A stretch of 64,000 nt of DNA from Liolophura sinensis (GCF_032854445.1 NC_088300.1:50688984-50752983); one strand, 5' to 3'; shown: positions 34,149-47,017, numbered from the stretch's first letter. Program-made: numbers and translations. Notes: generated by a model from the sequence alone, not told the origin.

Positions 34149-35410
34149 ACTTTATAATGTGATTAGCTTCATTACACATTACGTTACATAATCCTATTTG
34201 CCTCTATACTCTTTTCACGTTATAGTCACCTATCAAATGCGTTGTCCTGAGATTCCAGTATAAAAATGTGAAATTTATGACGTCATATTTAAAATGATGA
34301 TGAAGCATTTTGACAGCATTGACTGTAAGGGGTTACCAGCTCAACGAAGGCTATAGGGTCCTTCCTATACTTACGACGGTTTCAATTAAATCTACTGGAC
34401 AAATCTAGACTTCAAAGTGAAATGCGACTCTCAGATGAAACACAGATTGCAGCACAGTGTCGCAAAATCTTTTCAAATACTCGTCAGAAAATAACCGAGC
34501 GTGTGAAATAAGAGTGACAGAGTTACAGAGAGTTCCGCCAGCTTTCTATCCTTTCAAACGCAGCATTCCCACTCCTCGAGATGCCTCTTCAGCAGTCCAA
34601 AGCCACTTTAGTTTATGTCAAATATGCGCCCAACGCCATCAAACCCTGTTAGACGTCAGTTGTTCGAAGAGCTCCAGTCTGACAATCGAGAAGTAAACAC
34701 AAGCCGCTACAATTTGTCACAATCAAAATCTCCTTTTTGGTGTTTCAACAGTCTATTATGTTTCGCTGGAGCAATTAGACCGCCAGTGACTCCACTCCGG
34801 TATGTAACCGAGGAATAACTCCAGTCTCTTCCAGTTAAACACCAAACTCAATAACACGACCAATCGTTTCTTCAAACTGTCAGGTTTGGAGAGGTCAGTG
34901 TCGGAAAGCCAGCGTGTTCTCAACAACGATGTTTTAAAGTTACAAAGCCATCCGTGATGATCTGCTTGTTCAAACAGGAGAAAGTATGTAAGAAACAGGA
35001 AGGTCAGTGAGGAAAGAAAATGCCAAAATGACGATTCGTCATACAAGCCTGTAAATGTCAACTATTACATTTTTACAATTTTAGTAATTATAAGCCGTTT
35101 GATTTCTTTATTTCATGTACATGTAATGCTACACTCCAGAATTTTTCACTTGTGGTGATCAGGTTTTGGGTTTATGAAACCGTGGTGCCCTGGGTAAACT
35201 ACCAATGATAATAATACTTTATTTCAGACACCAAGGTCCATGTGAAAAGAAGGTTTAGCATTGTTGACGAAACTGTGTGACGCAGTTATACTTGAAGGTC
35301 ATACTGGTAGGCCACAAATGGTCTTCAACAAACGTGTCAAAGAGGGTCATCGACTGCCTGTTGTCACGATACCCCGAACAATGAAAGCGGAGAATACAGT
35401 AACTTCGTTT
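34149..35410. other. Intergenic, no gene supported
   Basis: A 67-codon frame at 34615-34818 contains RRQLF, a possible cyclin-docking RxLF word, but nothing else supports it as a gene. No repeat seen. Confidence 0.4.
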
Positions 35411-35692
35411 AAACCTTATTTAGGACGTCCGTGGCGTTCATGTTTAGTGGGCTAGCGCAGCGTAATGACTCAGGAGCCTCTCACCAATACGGTCGCTGTG
35501 AGTTCAAGTCCAACTCCAGGCCATAAGTAGGGAGGTCTATCAGCAGCCTGCAGAGGGGTCGTGGGTGTCATCCGGGCTCTGCCCCGTTTCCTCCCACCAT
35601 AATGCTGGCCGCCGTCGCATAAGTGAAATATTCTTGAGTACGGCGTAAAACACCAATCAAATAAATAAATAAATAAATGAAAAAACCTTATT
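35411..35692 (+). mobile_element. SINE-A with target-site duplication AAACCTTATT
   Basis: The direct repeat AAACCTTATT at 35411-35420 and 35683-35692 brackets the element. The head GGACGTCCGTGGC and GGGCTAGCGCAGCG, the B-box-like GAGTTCAAGTCC, the GTTTCCTCCCACCATAATGC core, the hairpin module (CGCCGT ... ACGGCG) and the AAATAAATAAAT tail are all present in order. Length between the duplications is about 262 bp. Confidence 0.92.
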
Positions 35693-35724
35693 GTTGAAGG
35701 ACGAATTTGAACCCTCAGTTGCGA

Positions 35725-35879
35725 GGCGAGCACTTTATTTATTTATTTGATTCGTGTTTTACGCCGTACTCAAGAATATTTCACTTATACGACGTCAGCA
35801 TTATGGAAAATCGGGCAGAGCCCGGGGCAAACCACGACCATCCGCAAGTTGCTGGCAGACTTTCTCACGGCGAGCACTT
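35725..35879 (-). mobile_element. 5'-truncated SINE-A with 11-bp target-site duplication
   Basis: GGCGAGCACTT occurs at 35725-35735 and 35869-35879. Between them, on the minus strand, is only the 3' half of SINE-A, from about AGTCTGCCAGCAACTTGCGG to the AAATAAATAAAG end, 133 bp. A truncated insert with an intact duplication means truncation happened during insertion, as in target-primed reverse transcription. Confidence 0.92.
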
Positions 35880-36050
35880 CAGTCGCTTTTTTCAGCTTTT
35901 TTTCATTAAGTTCAAACTTAATGTTCATCAAGGTAAATGTCAACATTATGAACCGCAATAATTGTAAAATAAAGTTACAGGCATACCGGATGACTGGCAG
36001 AAGTCGATCTTGTGGCCTGCTTAACTAACCCGTCGATCATACCCATCAAA

Positions 36051-36249
36051 GGGGCCTCCGTGGCTTTTGTGCTCAGCCTCTGACCAAAGCGATCGCTGTG
36101 AGTTCAAGTGCAGCTCACCCTGTCTTCCTCTCCGGTCGTACTCGGCTCGGTTTCCCCCACCATTTAATGGTAGGCCGTCGTCGCATAAGTGAAATGTTTA
36201 TAAATATGGCGTAAAAGCTGAATCAGGTGAATAAATGAAATAAATAAAT
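36051..36249 (+). mobile_element. SINE-A, older diverged copy
   Basis: Begins GGGGCCTCCGTGGC, carries GCTGTGAGTTCAAGTGCAGC and GGTTTCCCCCACCA, then CGTCGTCGCATAAGTG and ends in (AAAT)n. The second hairpin arm reads ATGGCG instead of ACGGCG. No clear duplication flanks it. Confidence 0.85.
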
Positions 36250-36397
36250 TCAACCCACTCATCAAGAAGTGCCATCGTGCGTACGCTGAGAAAGAATTCT
36301 GGCAATCGTCATGTAAAGTCTTGCCCTGTATACGATGAAATAACGGGCACATTTCATATATACAAAAGCTTTTTGGTAAATGTTTGAGAAGTTTGAA

Positions 36398-36463
36398 ACA
36401 AAAAGCAGTTATCAACAAAACAAAAACCAGTTATCAACTAAAACAAAAGCAGTTATCAACCAA
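36398..36463. repeat. 22-bp tandem repeat, three copies
   Basis: CAGTTATCAAC recurs at 36406, 36428 and 36450, separated by A-rich spacers (AAAACAAAA). Short and nearly identical. Confidence 0.85.
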
Positions 36464-38567
36464 ACGTTGCATGGAAAACATAATCAGATTATAAACAAAG
36501 CAAAGGTGATACGCTAAAATCACTTGGAAATTCCACCAAATTTCGAGCTACTTTATTAATGGTGAGGTAAAACAGGCAGCCAAAGCAGTATGAGGTATAT
36601 ACCGAAATCATCTCATTGCTGATGTGATAGCGGTTTCACATTGTGCAGCATGACTGGTACTGCGGCATTACTGCATGGCCGGCTGCATGCATTCAGAAGG
36701 AAGTGTGTGTTGGAGGGGGAGGGAGGGTATAAGCGCCGCAGAAACAACTTCACAGGTTTTTCTTTTTTGAAGCAGATATTTATCTGGAAGCGTGCTAATA
36801 TCTGGGAGTGTGAAGGAATATACGGGCCCATCACCAGAGCAGTTAACAACCGATCCTTTGCCAGCTTGCTTGGTGCAAGCGTTTTAACCGTGGGCGATGA
36901 AAACTCTGCGATATGAGGATTATGTGGCTTGCAGGGCCTCAAAAATAATTACCCCTAATGAGTGCTGTAAACACGTTCTTGAACAGAGGCCAATATTCCG
37001 TGGACACGTTCAAAGTAATCACCATAAAGAAGACATAAGAGTCAGTTGGTACGCTGAGGTGTTGATGTCGTCCGGCAAAAGTGACTGACACTGTCGACGG
37101 AGCGATTGAGGCGCTGAAAGTCCGCGTCCTCACCTTTTCATGCTCCAAGTTTTCATGGTCGTTTTAACAAATGAAGTATTTAACGTTTTCCGAAGTACGC
37201 CAATATTTAGTACTAACAGCCGCTAATATCCTGAACGGACAAATTGCTCGAAAGTAGGCCTATACGTTTTTATCCTTTACGTTCATGTCAAGACACACAT
37301 GTCGACGTGGGAAGCGGAAAACATCCCTGCAGGACGGCATGCCCACTGTCACGAGGGGCAATCTGGAAACTATGACTAGTAAAATATGCGGGCGCCAAGC
37401 GGATAGAGATTGTGCGAACCTAATAGAAAACCACTTAGTGCCTAATTAATTCACGGCGGTGCATGCCACAAACTCCGTCAGGTTCTATTTTTTCCCCCAC
37501 CCCAGGTCCTCTTCCTGGGACATTTATACTATACCGTTAAAGGAATGGATCGCAAGATGCTAGTAACCTGTTCTGCGATGTTTCTCGACAGGAAATATGA
37601 AGTCATTTGATGAAAAACTGTATTAACGACCCAATCTGTTTCTCGTAAGTAATCTAGAGGATCATTATCTATGTACTTTGAAGATGTCATGATATATGTT
37701 ATGATGGGCGGCATGCAGTCAAAGTAAGAAATTAGGCCAGTATAAATAGATATATATTATATATGACTTGAACCATTCTGCACACTGCTCAATTAATTAA
37801 GCAAATAGTATGTACCGATAAAAAACATAAACTACAAGTAATATACAGACTCCTTCACAAGATATTAGAACCAATATCAGTACAAGATGAACACCTCCAC
37901 TTTGTGCACACTAGAGTGCCACTACAGTGGCATTTATATTCAGCCGATATAACATTATGAATTTTTGTAAATGCTTCTTGCAGTCATAATATATGTATGT
38001 ATTTTTTTAATTTACTTTTTTAAGTTAAATATTAAACAACCCAATGTGCAAAAACGATGAAAAGTGTGATTACAACACAAATTTAGGCCTATCCCATAAT
38101 ATACTCAGTCATACCAGCATGGGGGACGACTTAGGCGCTATGTTTCCAACATTCCGTCATCGCAAACGGGCTTGTTATTGTATATTAAATGTGATGACAA
38201 TAAAGTATTTTGAGCAATTATTGACCAGTGGTAGACGTCTAATAAATTGCAGATACCATCACTGCATTCCTTTTTACCTAATTCTATACTTAAACCACAG
38301 TAATAGGGGGAATGTAATTTGCTACGATTTAATTATTTAAATATGAACAGTTGGAATCAAACCCTAGTGTATACTGACAGAAGGCCATATTTCACCGGTT
38401 ACGTGCGACCATGTGTCAACTATCACCATGTCGCTGCTGCTCTGTGTGTGCTGTAAGTCTCTTATTTTGAATCTCAAGTGACCGTTAACACGCTCTTCGA
38501 AGTTTGTGTCGTGGTGAGGAAGCTTGTCCAAGTTTTTGTTGATATTATAAACTACCAGAGCTTAACA
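36464..38567. other. Intergenic, no gene seen
   Basis: Only short frames with no recognisable domain. The overlapping plus and minus frames at 36613-36942 have random composition. Confidence 0.45.
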
Positions 38568-38865
38568 GGCCGCTTCAGTGGCATGCCGGCTGTAGAGCGT
38601 CCGTCTCGAACCCAGGTTGGGTCATACCAACGATTTCAATAATGGTACTTGTTGCTGTCTCACTTGGCGCTTTGGCCAGGTGTCAGTATAATGTGACTGG
38701 ATGAGTGTGTCATGTCTGGTGTTGTCGGCAAGATCCTTCAGTGGAGGTAGCACTACGGCGGCAGCTACATGAAGGCACTCCATATGTACACACACCTAAT
38801 GACTGCTCGTCGTCATATTACTGAAACATTGTTACATACGCAGTAAAAGCGAAATACATACACAT
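38568..38865 (+). mobile_element. SINE-B, diverged copy
   Basis: Shares with the 56.1-kb element GTAGAGCGTCCG in the head, CACTTGGCGCT, CAGTATAATG in the middle, CACACACCTAATGA, and CTCGTCGTCATATTACTG near the end. The hairpin's right arm (ACGCAG) and the CACT tail are eroded, so this is an older insertion. Confidence 0.8.
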
Positions 38866-39068
38866 ACATGTAGAACCACACCAGGGATTCAACGCATCTG
38901 AATCGTTGGCCACAAAAACTGCTATATTTCTATATGATAATATAGGCCTGTAGTATTTAAACTGTTATAAGTCCAGCCCATCATCGCTTAATCCACACGT
39001 GTATAGTCTTAAGTCTTCACTCCAATATACAAGTCATCGTTATAATAGATACTGCCACAGTGTAGTTA

Positions 39069-39640
39069 CGAGTACCTTAAGAGAGCTTTGTAATACCACC
39101 AGCAGTGTACGAGGATATATAGTCCTACAAGGACCTTAGGAAAACTTTGTACCAATGTACGATGATATATAGTCATACAAGGACCTTAGGAAAACTTTGT
39201 ACCGATGTACGATGATATATAGTCCTACAAGGAAGTTGGGAAAACTTCGTACCAATGTATGATGATATATAGTCATACAAGGACCTAAAGAAAACTTCGT
39301 ACCAATGTATGATGATATATAGTCATACAAGGACCTTAGGAAAACTTTGTACCAATGTACGATGATATATAGTCATACAAGGACCTTAGGAAACCTTTGT
39401 ATCAATGTACGATGATATATAGTCATACAAGGACCTTAGGAAAACTTTGTACCAATGTACGATGATATATAGGCCTAGTCATACAAGGACCTTAGGAAAA
39501 CTTTGTACCAATGTACGATGATATATATAGTCATACAAGGACCTTAGGAAAACTTTGTATCAATGTACGATGATATATAGTCATACAAGGACCTTAGGAA
39601 AACTTTGTACCAATGTACGATGATAGTTATATAAAAGCAC
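39069..39640. repeat. 50-bp minisatellite, about 10 copies
   Basis: Units begin GATGATATATAGTC and contain ACAAGGACCTTAGG and AACTTTGTACCAATGTAC. Starts fall at 39111, 39161, 39211, 39261, 39311, 39361, 39411, 39461, 39517, 39569 and 39619, so later units are 52-56 bp through small insertions. More diverged half-units flank both sides. A minus-strand frame here is an artefact. Confidence 0.95.
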
Positions 39641-40869
39641 CTTAATTATGAAATACATGTAGCTTTGTAATCCCACCAAGATACCACGATAGTTACCGCT
39701 AGTTGTTATACAGTGCTGAAGATGGTCCATCTATTAACATTGCCATATGAAGTAGGTACACTGTGTGTATATAGACTATAGCTTTGGCGAAGGAAATGTT
39801 TCAGCTCGAAAATGTGCCTGTTGGAATCATTTAGTAATAGGCCTAACCTCTTTATCATCTTCAACAGAAAACCCACATGAAAGCGCACGATGATCTGTAG
39901 AGATCGTTTCGTCTTCCGGACAGGTATACTTGATACTGTCGAACTTACACCGCAGCAATAAATATACAATTAGATTCTTTTCCGATTTTTTGCCTCCAAA
40001 GATTGTTAGAAGCCGAAGTGGAATATTGGTACAAATTGGGTATTCGGGACGTACACACTTCGCACTCTTCCGCACAGAATATATCGTGTGTTTCTATTCT
40101 ATATTCCCCTGCTGTTTTATCTGAAGACACGCTCTCTGCAAACAAGTTCTTAATCAGAAACACATTGGCTCGACGCAGATACTGGGCCAAAACATTTCCT
40201 CTGTCGAGTGTTTTTTAAATAGAGCCTAACTAACATTGCAGATAAAACCAGCGTATCCTTTATATATGCATTTTATACGTCGTTTTCCTGCATATGGCTC
40301 CGGACTCAGATAGCGCTTTGTCATTGTTTGCTTTTCTGTTACCAAAGATTTTGTTGATCTGGATAGCCAGGTTTTACCATGCACATCTGATACTGCATGA
40401 GGCACTCCCGTCACGTTCTAATTAAACAACACCAGCTATAAATGTGCGCTATTATCAGAGGCCTGCCCTTGTCTGCATAGAAACTTACACTGAATAGTAT
40501 TATAGTCTTCTGTCTTTACATGTGTATACATGTGTAAATGACCTTATAACACACATACAAAAGCATTGTGTGCTGGAAAAAAATAGAAACAAAAATTTGC
40601 TACCGCTTCCTTCTGGAAATTTACATAATTCATTGCATTACTACTGTATTTGACATCTGAAATTTCAAAGAATGAGTTTACCTATATTTACTATTATTCA
40701 TTGGCGAGTTACACGTAAAAAATGTCTCCACATACCTCGCATTAACTTCTTTGGCAAATAAGCTCATTATGTATCTTTTTCATGTTGATTTCCTACATTT
40801 ATATGGTGATACCTATGATACCTTACCTTGGGCTCTCTTATACACAAAATTTTGTGTGTTTTTCGCTCA
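39641..40869. other. Intergenic, no gene seen
   Basis: Overlapping short frames on both strands at 39706-40218 show no domain. No repeat or RNA gene was recognised. Confidence 0.45.
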
Positions 40870-41136
40870 AATATTAATATTTATTTATTTATTTGATTGG
40901 TGTTTTACGCCGTACTCAAGAATATTTCACTTATACGACGGCGGCCATCATTATGGTGGGTGGAAGCCAGGCAGAGCCCGGGGGAAATCCACGACCATCC
41001 GCAGGTTGCTGGAGGCCTTCCCACGTACTGGACTGGACTCGAGCTCACAGCGACCATATTGGTGAGAGGCTGCTGGGTCACTGCGCTGCGCTAGCGCGCT
41101 ATCCAACTGAGCCACGGAGGCCCCCGAATATTAATA
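40870..41136 (-). mobile_element. Full-length SINE-A with perfect target-site duplication
   Basis: AATATTAATA occurs at 40870-40879 and 41127-41136. Between them, read on the minus strand, are the head GGGGGCCTCCGTGGCTCAG with A-box TGGCTCAGTTGG, the B-box region GAGCTCGAGTCC, the core CACCATAATG, a perfect 6-bp hairpin (40908-40913 with 40938-40943 on the + strand) and the tail CAATCAAATAAATAAAT. This is the best reference copy in the window and is recent. Confidence 0.95.
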
Positions 41137-44100
41137 GTATTTACCACAAATATCAATACATTGAATACCAGTTACAGTTTTTGTTCTAAATCTATTTGTG
41201 TGTAGTCTCTCGTCGGTGCTTTATATGTGCCTAAAGCCTTAACCACCGTTCCAAACTATGTACAACGCCTCAATTTGTATTTCAGGACCACGCGTAACTG
41301 ACTGTGGGTTTAAACAAACTGTCGTGCAGGTTGTCATGTTGGCGCGCATCCCTCACTTTTCTATTGAGCAGTTCATCCCCTTTATCGACTGTGACATATT
41401 TGTGGTACCTGTCGTTATGACTATATTGCGTGTTTCACGGCAATGTATCGTTTATTGTCGATTACTCGCATTTTCCATCTCCACCGCTGTCTGTTTGCCT
41501 TTCATGTTTATCGTGTATATACCTTATCTATATTGTCATCAGTGTGATTATCTCTCTTAGCCATCTTTATTTCGTATTACTTTCATTCTACTCCATAACA
41601 TGCTTATGTTGTATTAACGCACCGGTTTTACGTAAGCTGTACATATTTACCCTGATTAGATTTTATGTAAATGATTTGAATCAAAGCATGTGTGCTGGCG
41701 ATCCCTGTGTTTTCTGTCGTATTCACATCATGCATGCATGCGTTTTCGTTGATCCGAACGATATGTTCACAGTCTCTTTTCAGACACCGATAACCTTAGA
41801 TCAAAACGCTTTCGTTTGTTCCAGTACAGCCTTACTCTAGAAGGTTTTATGGGTACTTGGCAGGAAGTATCTGACCACCATAACTCAAGAATAATAAAGT
41901 TCAGCAAGACTTACGACACAACTGAAATATATAAATAATATAGATCTTTTCTGACGGTGCCAATTTTTGCTCCGACAGTAAACTATATTTCGATCCATTA
42001 AACAGCTGCAACAATGGTACATGTGGCCTTTTAAATACAACGACGGTTGTTTCTCGAAAGGTTATATGCATGGTAACAAAAAAATCTCCCCACATGACTC
42101 ACAGCAAAAACTATCCTTTTAGGCAATTGCCTTTGATTTTGACTTAAAAGGAGACATTCTGAATAGAATTCTGCTGTAAATCGCAGAAAACTACGACAGA
42201 AATGATTGATTCATTTAAGACCATAAACTTATATGTGTAAAGTCAGTGTATATCTTAAGAAATAAATGTATTCAAATAAGACCAAATCACTTACTCAAGC
42301 CTGTAGACCGCCATTATAGCTAAAATGGTGACGTCATGCATAGATCTTCTTACTCATTTGTACCGAATTTTGTTCAGCCAGTGTTTACAAGAAAAAGGGT
42401 TTTTTCTCCGTGTGCAGACATATATTTTCTTATACTTTACCACGAGTGTCTGAACAATTTTTTCTTTGTGATTTTTATACACGAGTTACAAATATTTTTC
42501 CAAAACGCTTTTCTAATTTTCCATCTTGATTTTCCCTGGAAGATATCTCTAGAGCATTTTGGTATTTGTAGAGAACTTAGCTGGACTGACACTTGTATAA
42601 AGATTCGCGTTGACTCGTACGTAGTCTACACGTACAACATGAGTGTTGGGGAACAAGTCTGTCAGAGGTTCATCTTGCTATATAATAACAACGTCAATGT
42701 TTTGCCTTTATCAGTTTTGGAATGAAGTCTGCATCATCGCCTTATCTAAACTACAGCGTGTTGTCAGATGCTTTAGGTATCAGTTCCGCGATTGTTAGAT
42801 AAGGAAATGCCCGTACAAACGAGCAAGTTAGCGTTTAATGACGTGAAAGCGACGCCTTGACATGGAATGTAATTTCTTGGCATCCCTTCTACGAGGCCAG
42901 ATGGGACATTAAATACCATGAAGTGAAAAGGAATGGACTACAAATGAGCCTCCCTCGCTGTTAAACGTTCCTGGCCAGTGACCCACGGTCACGGCGGCAT
43001 ATTTTGGCCCACTGAAGTCATTCCGAGAGCGTATGGACTACCACAAGCCAATATAAATATGCTTGTTGTTAAACTTGACGCGGTTAATGAACGAAACACA
43101 CGTGGTTATCTCCCCTGGTAGAACTCGCGCATCCTTTCTGAGAAAACTCAATTAAGATTTGCAAACCTGTCCCTGTCGACTGATGTGACCATACACTATC
43201 CAGAAACTAAAATAAACTAATATTGATGTATTGTTGTACCATGAAATTGTCTCAGTTATGTAATATTCCGTACATTCATATATCAATGGAATATAGCGTT
43301 TAGATTAGCGTTAATTTTGAAGGTTTTTGCTTCAGATCATATCAAATGACGGAAACTCAGAGGTACGTTCTACAAAGCTGTCGCAACGCTGCTTCAAGCG
43401 CGTTTACCATGGCAACGAATCTCTTTATGGACATGTATGTTGTCATGAAATTTGCGCCGGGCTATTTTGTAAATTCGTAGAACATGATTCTTAAGTCTTG
43501 AATGTATGAAAAGTAATTCAGTCAAAATCTGGGAGACAAGAGGGACTAAAAAAAATCTCAGGAAAGTCGTTAAATATTTCCAGCCATTTGGTTGCAAATT
43601 GACAACAAACTTTTTCATTTTGACTAATTGTTTTAAAAGCTACAGGGTATAAATTTTGGACTATCCGCCGTTGTGTTGTCTATGATTAGACGCTATTTCA
43701 GTCAAGTGGAATTGACGTGTACAGGCAGCTATGTAAAGTAATAATTAATTGTCAATTATCAGGTGCAAAACAAAGAGCGCCAACTTCCGACTGCAGAGGA
43801 ATCTATACGCACGCTCCACGCAGCTCTAAACGAACAGCGAGCTATAGTTAAACTGGCATTTACTGTCAAGTTAAGTATGATGCTTGTTGTAGTTAGTTGG
43901 CATGTCAGACAAAAATGTTTTGTAAATTCACAGTCTCTGTTTCAAGACGGGGAAACTATTTCGTGTCCAAAGTGATCTGTCCAGCCTGGACTCTTTTACG
44001 ACGAAACCACTTAAAAATGCTCCCGGGCTACTTTACCCCATAGACGTTTACATGACATATCAGGGCAGAGAAGTCATTTCCAGGGTCTTCCAGACCTGAG

Positions 44101-46911
44101 TATGTCTGTAAACATGTCCGGTGAATCGGGTGAGTAATACGGACAGGTGGGTACTCAGGGTGGGGGTTGAGGATACGGATAGGGGATGCGCGAAGAGGGG
44201 AGGGTGGGGAGGCGTGATCTACAGCCGACCAGGTCAGACCAGTTGTACACTGGTAATGATATTTACGCGACCATTTTACCATTGCTCGAAATCCTAAGTT
44301 TTAAGGCTAATGAACATAACAGAGTCAGACAGGCAATTCTGGCATAGTATATATAGTAAAGAAAAAAAAATTGAGAAAAGAATTGCAGAACGTTTGACTT
44401 AAGGACTTGGCATTTCACAACAGACGAGTTATTGTTCCACCCCTTGGTTAACTACGAACTTCACATCATTATTTTTCCATGCACACAATAAAAACATAAA
44501 ACAACTGAACATAACTAAGACATTTTTGCTTTTCTTTTTACAAACAATACAACGCAGTCTTGTCTACACGACATTAGCAATTACCAAGGTTGCGAGTTTG
44601 GGCACTCAGCTATTCTAGGTTAAAAACGAATGAACAATTAGAGCTATTTGAAGGGAACAAGGTTTGGAGCCAGACGAGTTTGGACTGCCAAAAACAAAAC
44701 TTGTCCAACAACACTCAATCTTGTGATCTCTGTGTAAAAACGTATTAACTGCAATTAAAGTGCCATAAAAATGTCTGCTCTGACAGCTCGCCTATACTTA
44801 CTGAATGCAAACAGCCGAATTCATGAACATTTTCTCTGAGTAAATTAGTCTTGTAGCGATTCAAAATTATGGAAGGAATGTATAGCCGACGATTTGGTGC
44901 CTGCCTTTTGGGTCGTCGGTTCGAGCCCGTAGTGGTCTCGGCCAATTTTCAGCACTATAAAATATGAACTACATTTAGAAAGTGTAATCCTTAATAACTA
45001 TAATACTTTTAATTACTGGTTATTTGAGAACAAGCCATATTGACCGTAAAAAAACCCATACCAAGTATGTGTACAATAAATTGTGTAAAATGTGACTTGT
45101 AAATAACAGAATGATGTATTTATAATCGCTTTTTGTCAGATTGACGTTTCTTAATAACAAAATAACAAATCTTACAGCCTGAATATATGATATGCAATGA
45201 CTCTGGAAATACGTTTCATGAGAATATTGACCTGAAAAGTCCATTATGGTTCACGTTTAGTACAAGAATGCCTTGCACGACGCCTGGATTTAATCTGTTC
45301 ACCTGAGTGGACACATTTACAATTGTTACAATACATATTGAGTAAAAAACTTTCTTGAAAAAGATTCCGAATAACCAAGACAAATAACAACTATAAATAG
45401 TTTTCAAATCAGGTGGGAATAACAAAAAAGAAAGTCAGCGTTTATAGTACTTGTTACAGGTGCATATAGGTGTGACCAGGGCGGTGGAAGATACAGTGTC
45501 GCATAGCGGTATATAGGCAATCCTTCGGTGAATATTCAGATGACCTTTTTTATCAAAATGCCCTGATTTTTTTACCCCTCTGAATAAGTTTTTCCTATGT
45601 TATTGGTATTTAAATCTATTATGTTCCGATTTCACTGAGTGTTTGTAGCTTAATAACTTGCAGTAGACTTCAAAAACGCATAGAATTTTTTGTTGACGAT
45701 ACAGTCAGGTCATGCAGACTGACTTTCTTCAAAATATTTTTTTTTTGAAATATTCATACCGTGATACGCCAGTGCGCTTCAAGAAAGATATCTTAGTGAT
45801 TTTGGCCATGGGAATCATTATTGTTGTTAAAGAGATAAATGTCCCATACTGACTCCTCCCATTACAATCATATCGGCCGAGTCAATATGCATTTTGTCAA
45901 CAAAAGTTCTTCTTTTAATCTACGACTTTGTTGTGGGATGGGCAGTGTCTGTGAAGCAGCACAATTTCATCGCCTTATCAGCTCTATTTCCCCAATAACC
46001 GATGAATCATCCCAGAGACAATTATTTGATGCTAAGGTCTTTTTCCTTCTCAGATTGCCACAGTCTTGGTCTCGGTCCTTTTACCAGCCACCCGGACCCG
46101 TAATGGGTTGACCGGACTAAACACTGTGGTAGAATATCTGTTTCCTGGAGCGGTTGATTTATCGACGGGCAATCTTGATAGGGGAATTTTAATTAAAATT
46201 CTCTAATCGGAGCAGGGAATAAAGAAAAGCGCTGCTGATGGCAGGAGAGATAAGACTTGCATGGGTGATACGAAGGGAATTAACAACCTTATTGTCCAAA
46301 GGAGGGCTGGGGAAGGGTGGAAAGACGGTTCCCGGACCGAACTGACTCAACTACCCTATTATTATCGATACAAACGAGCCACAATTCACTTTACGGGGAA
46401 ACGGGACAAATCTTCGTAAACTACGGAGTCTATTGTGAAAGATGTGGTCGGCAACATGGGGTGAGCTCAATGCATTGTGGAATGACTTCCGGCCTGATAA
46501 GGCCACTTCCGGGGGTCGAACCATGGCCCATGGAACTTCATTTTAACATGCATTAGAATAAAGCCGTCACTGATAACAGTTTAACAATACATAATCTAAT
46601 CAGTCATAAATTTTCGAACTGTTATTAATGAGGTTGAGAAAGCCGCTTTGGCTTAAAATTCATTATAGCTAATGCTATATTAAATTTTGGGGTCCTTTAT
46701 TTTGCGACACACGAAAACGTGTCGCTAACGCTAACGTCTTCCCATGAAGTACATGTACATATGTATACGAAAATGATTTTCAAGGATGGGTATCTTTTAT
46801 ACCACTGAGAGTATAAAATCCAGAGTACGACAGTGATGTCAGCAAAACAAGAGTACATTATACCTATCATGTTATAAATTTATTTTAGTATGTCATCTGT
46901 TCCACCCCCTA
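41137..46911. other. Long intergenic stretch
   Basis: Two longer frames (41430-41840, 136 codons, and 42336-42725, 129 codons, both plus) are T-rich and domain-free and are not called. A G-rich patch at 44148-44214 (GGGG, GGG and GGGG runs) could form a G-quadruplex. A block at 46140-46290 holds GGGAATTTTAATTAAAATTC, homeodomain-type palindromic sequence, and may be regulatory. Confidence 0.4.
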
Positions 46912-47017
46912 CCCCCCCAGCTCTTCCCGGTTTCCTCCCACATTGATGCTGGGCGAGGTCGAAGAAGTGAAATATTCTTGTGTACGGCGTAAAACACCAA
47001 TCAAATAAATATATAAA
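46912..47017 (+). mobile_element. SINE-A 3' fragment
   Basis: CCCGGTTTCCTCCCACATTG, then GAAGTGAAATATTCTTG, GTACGGCGTAAAACACC and AATCAAATAAATATA. The tRNA-like half is absent. Confidence 0.88.

Noticed and set aside
41430-41840. 136-codon plus-strand frame, hydrophobic and Cys-rich
   Set aside because: The composition follows the T-rich DNA (Leu, Ile, Ser, Cys, Phe), and an overlapping frame in another phase is similarly open. No homology recognised.
42336-42725. 129-codon plus-strand frame rich in Phe and Ile
   Set aside because: Same T-rich bias; no motif, no splice or promoter context.
43763-43975. Exon-like frame after TTATCAG (contains AEESIRTLHAALNEQRA)
   Set aside because: The first 35 codons look plausible, but there is no clear donor, no neighbouring exon and no recognised family; insufficient to call.
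44875-44945. tRNA-like stretch with a good B-box (GGTTCGAGCCC)
   Set aside because: The T-stem pairs over only about three bases, no acceptor stem or A-box fits, and there is no terminator; at most a SINE relic.
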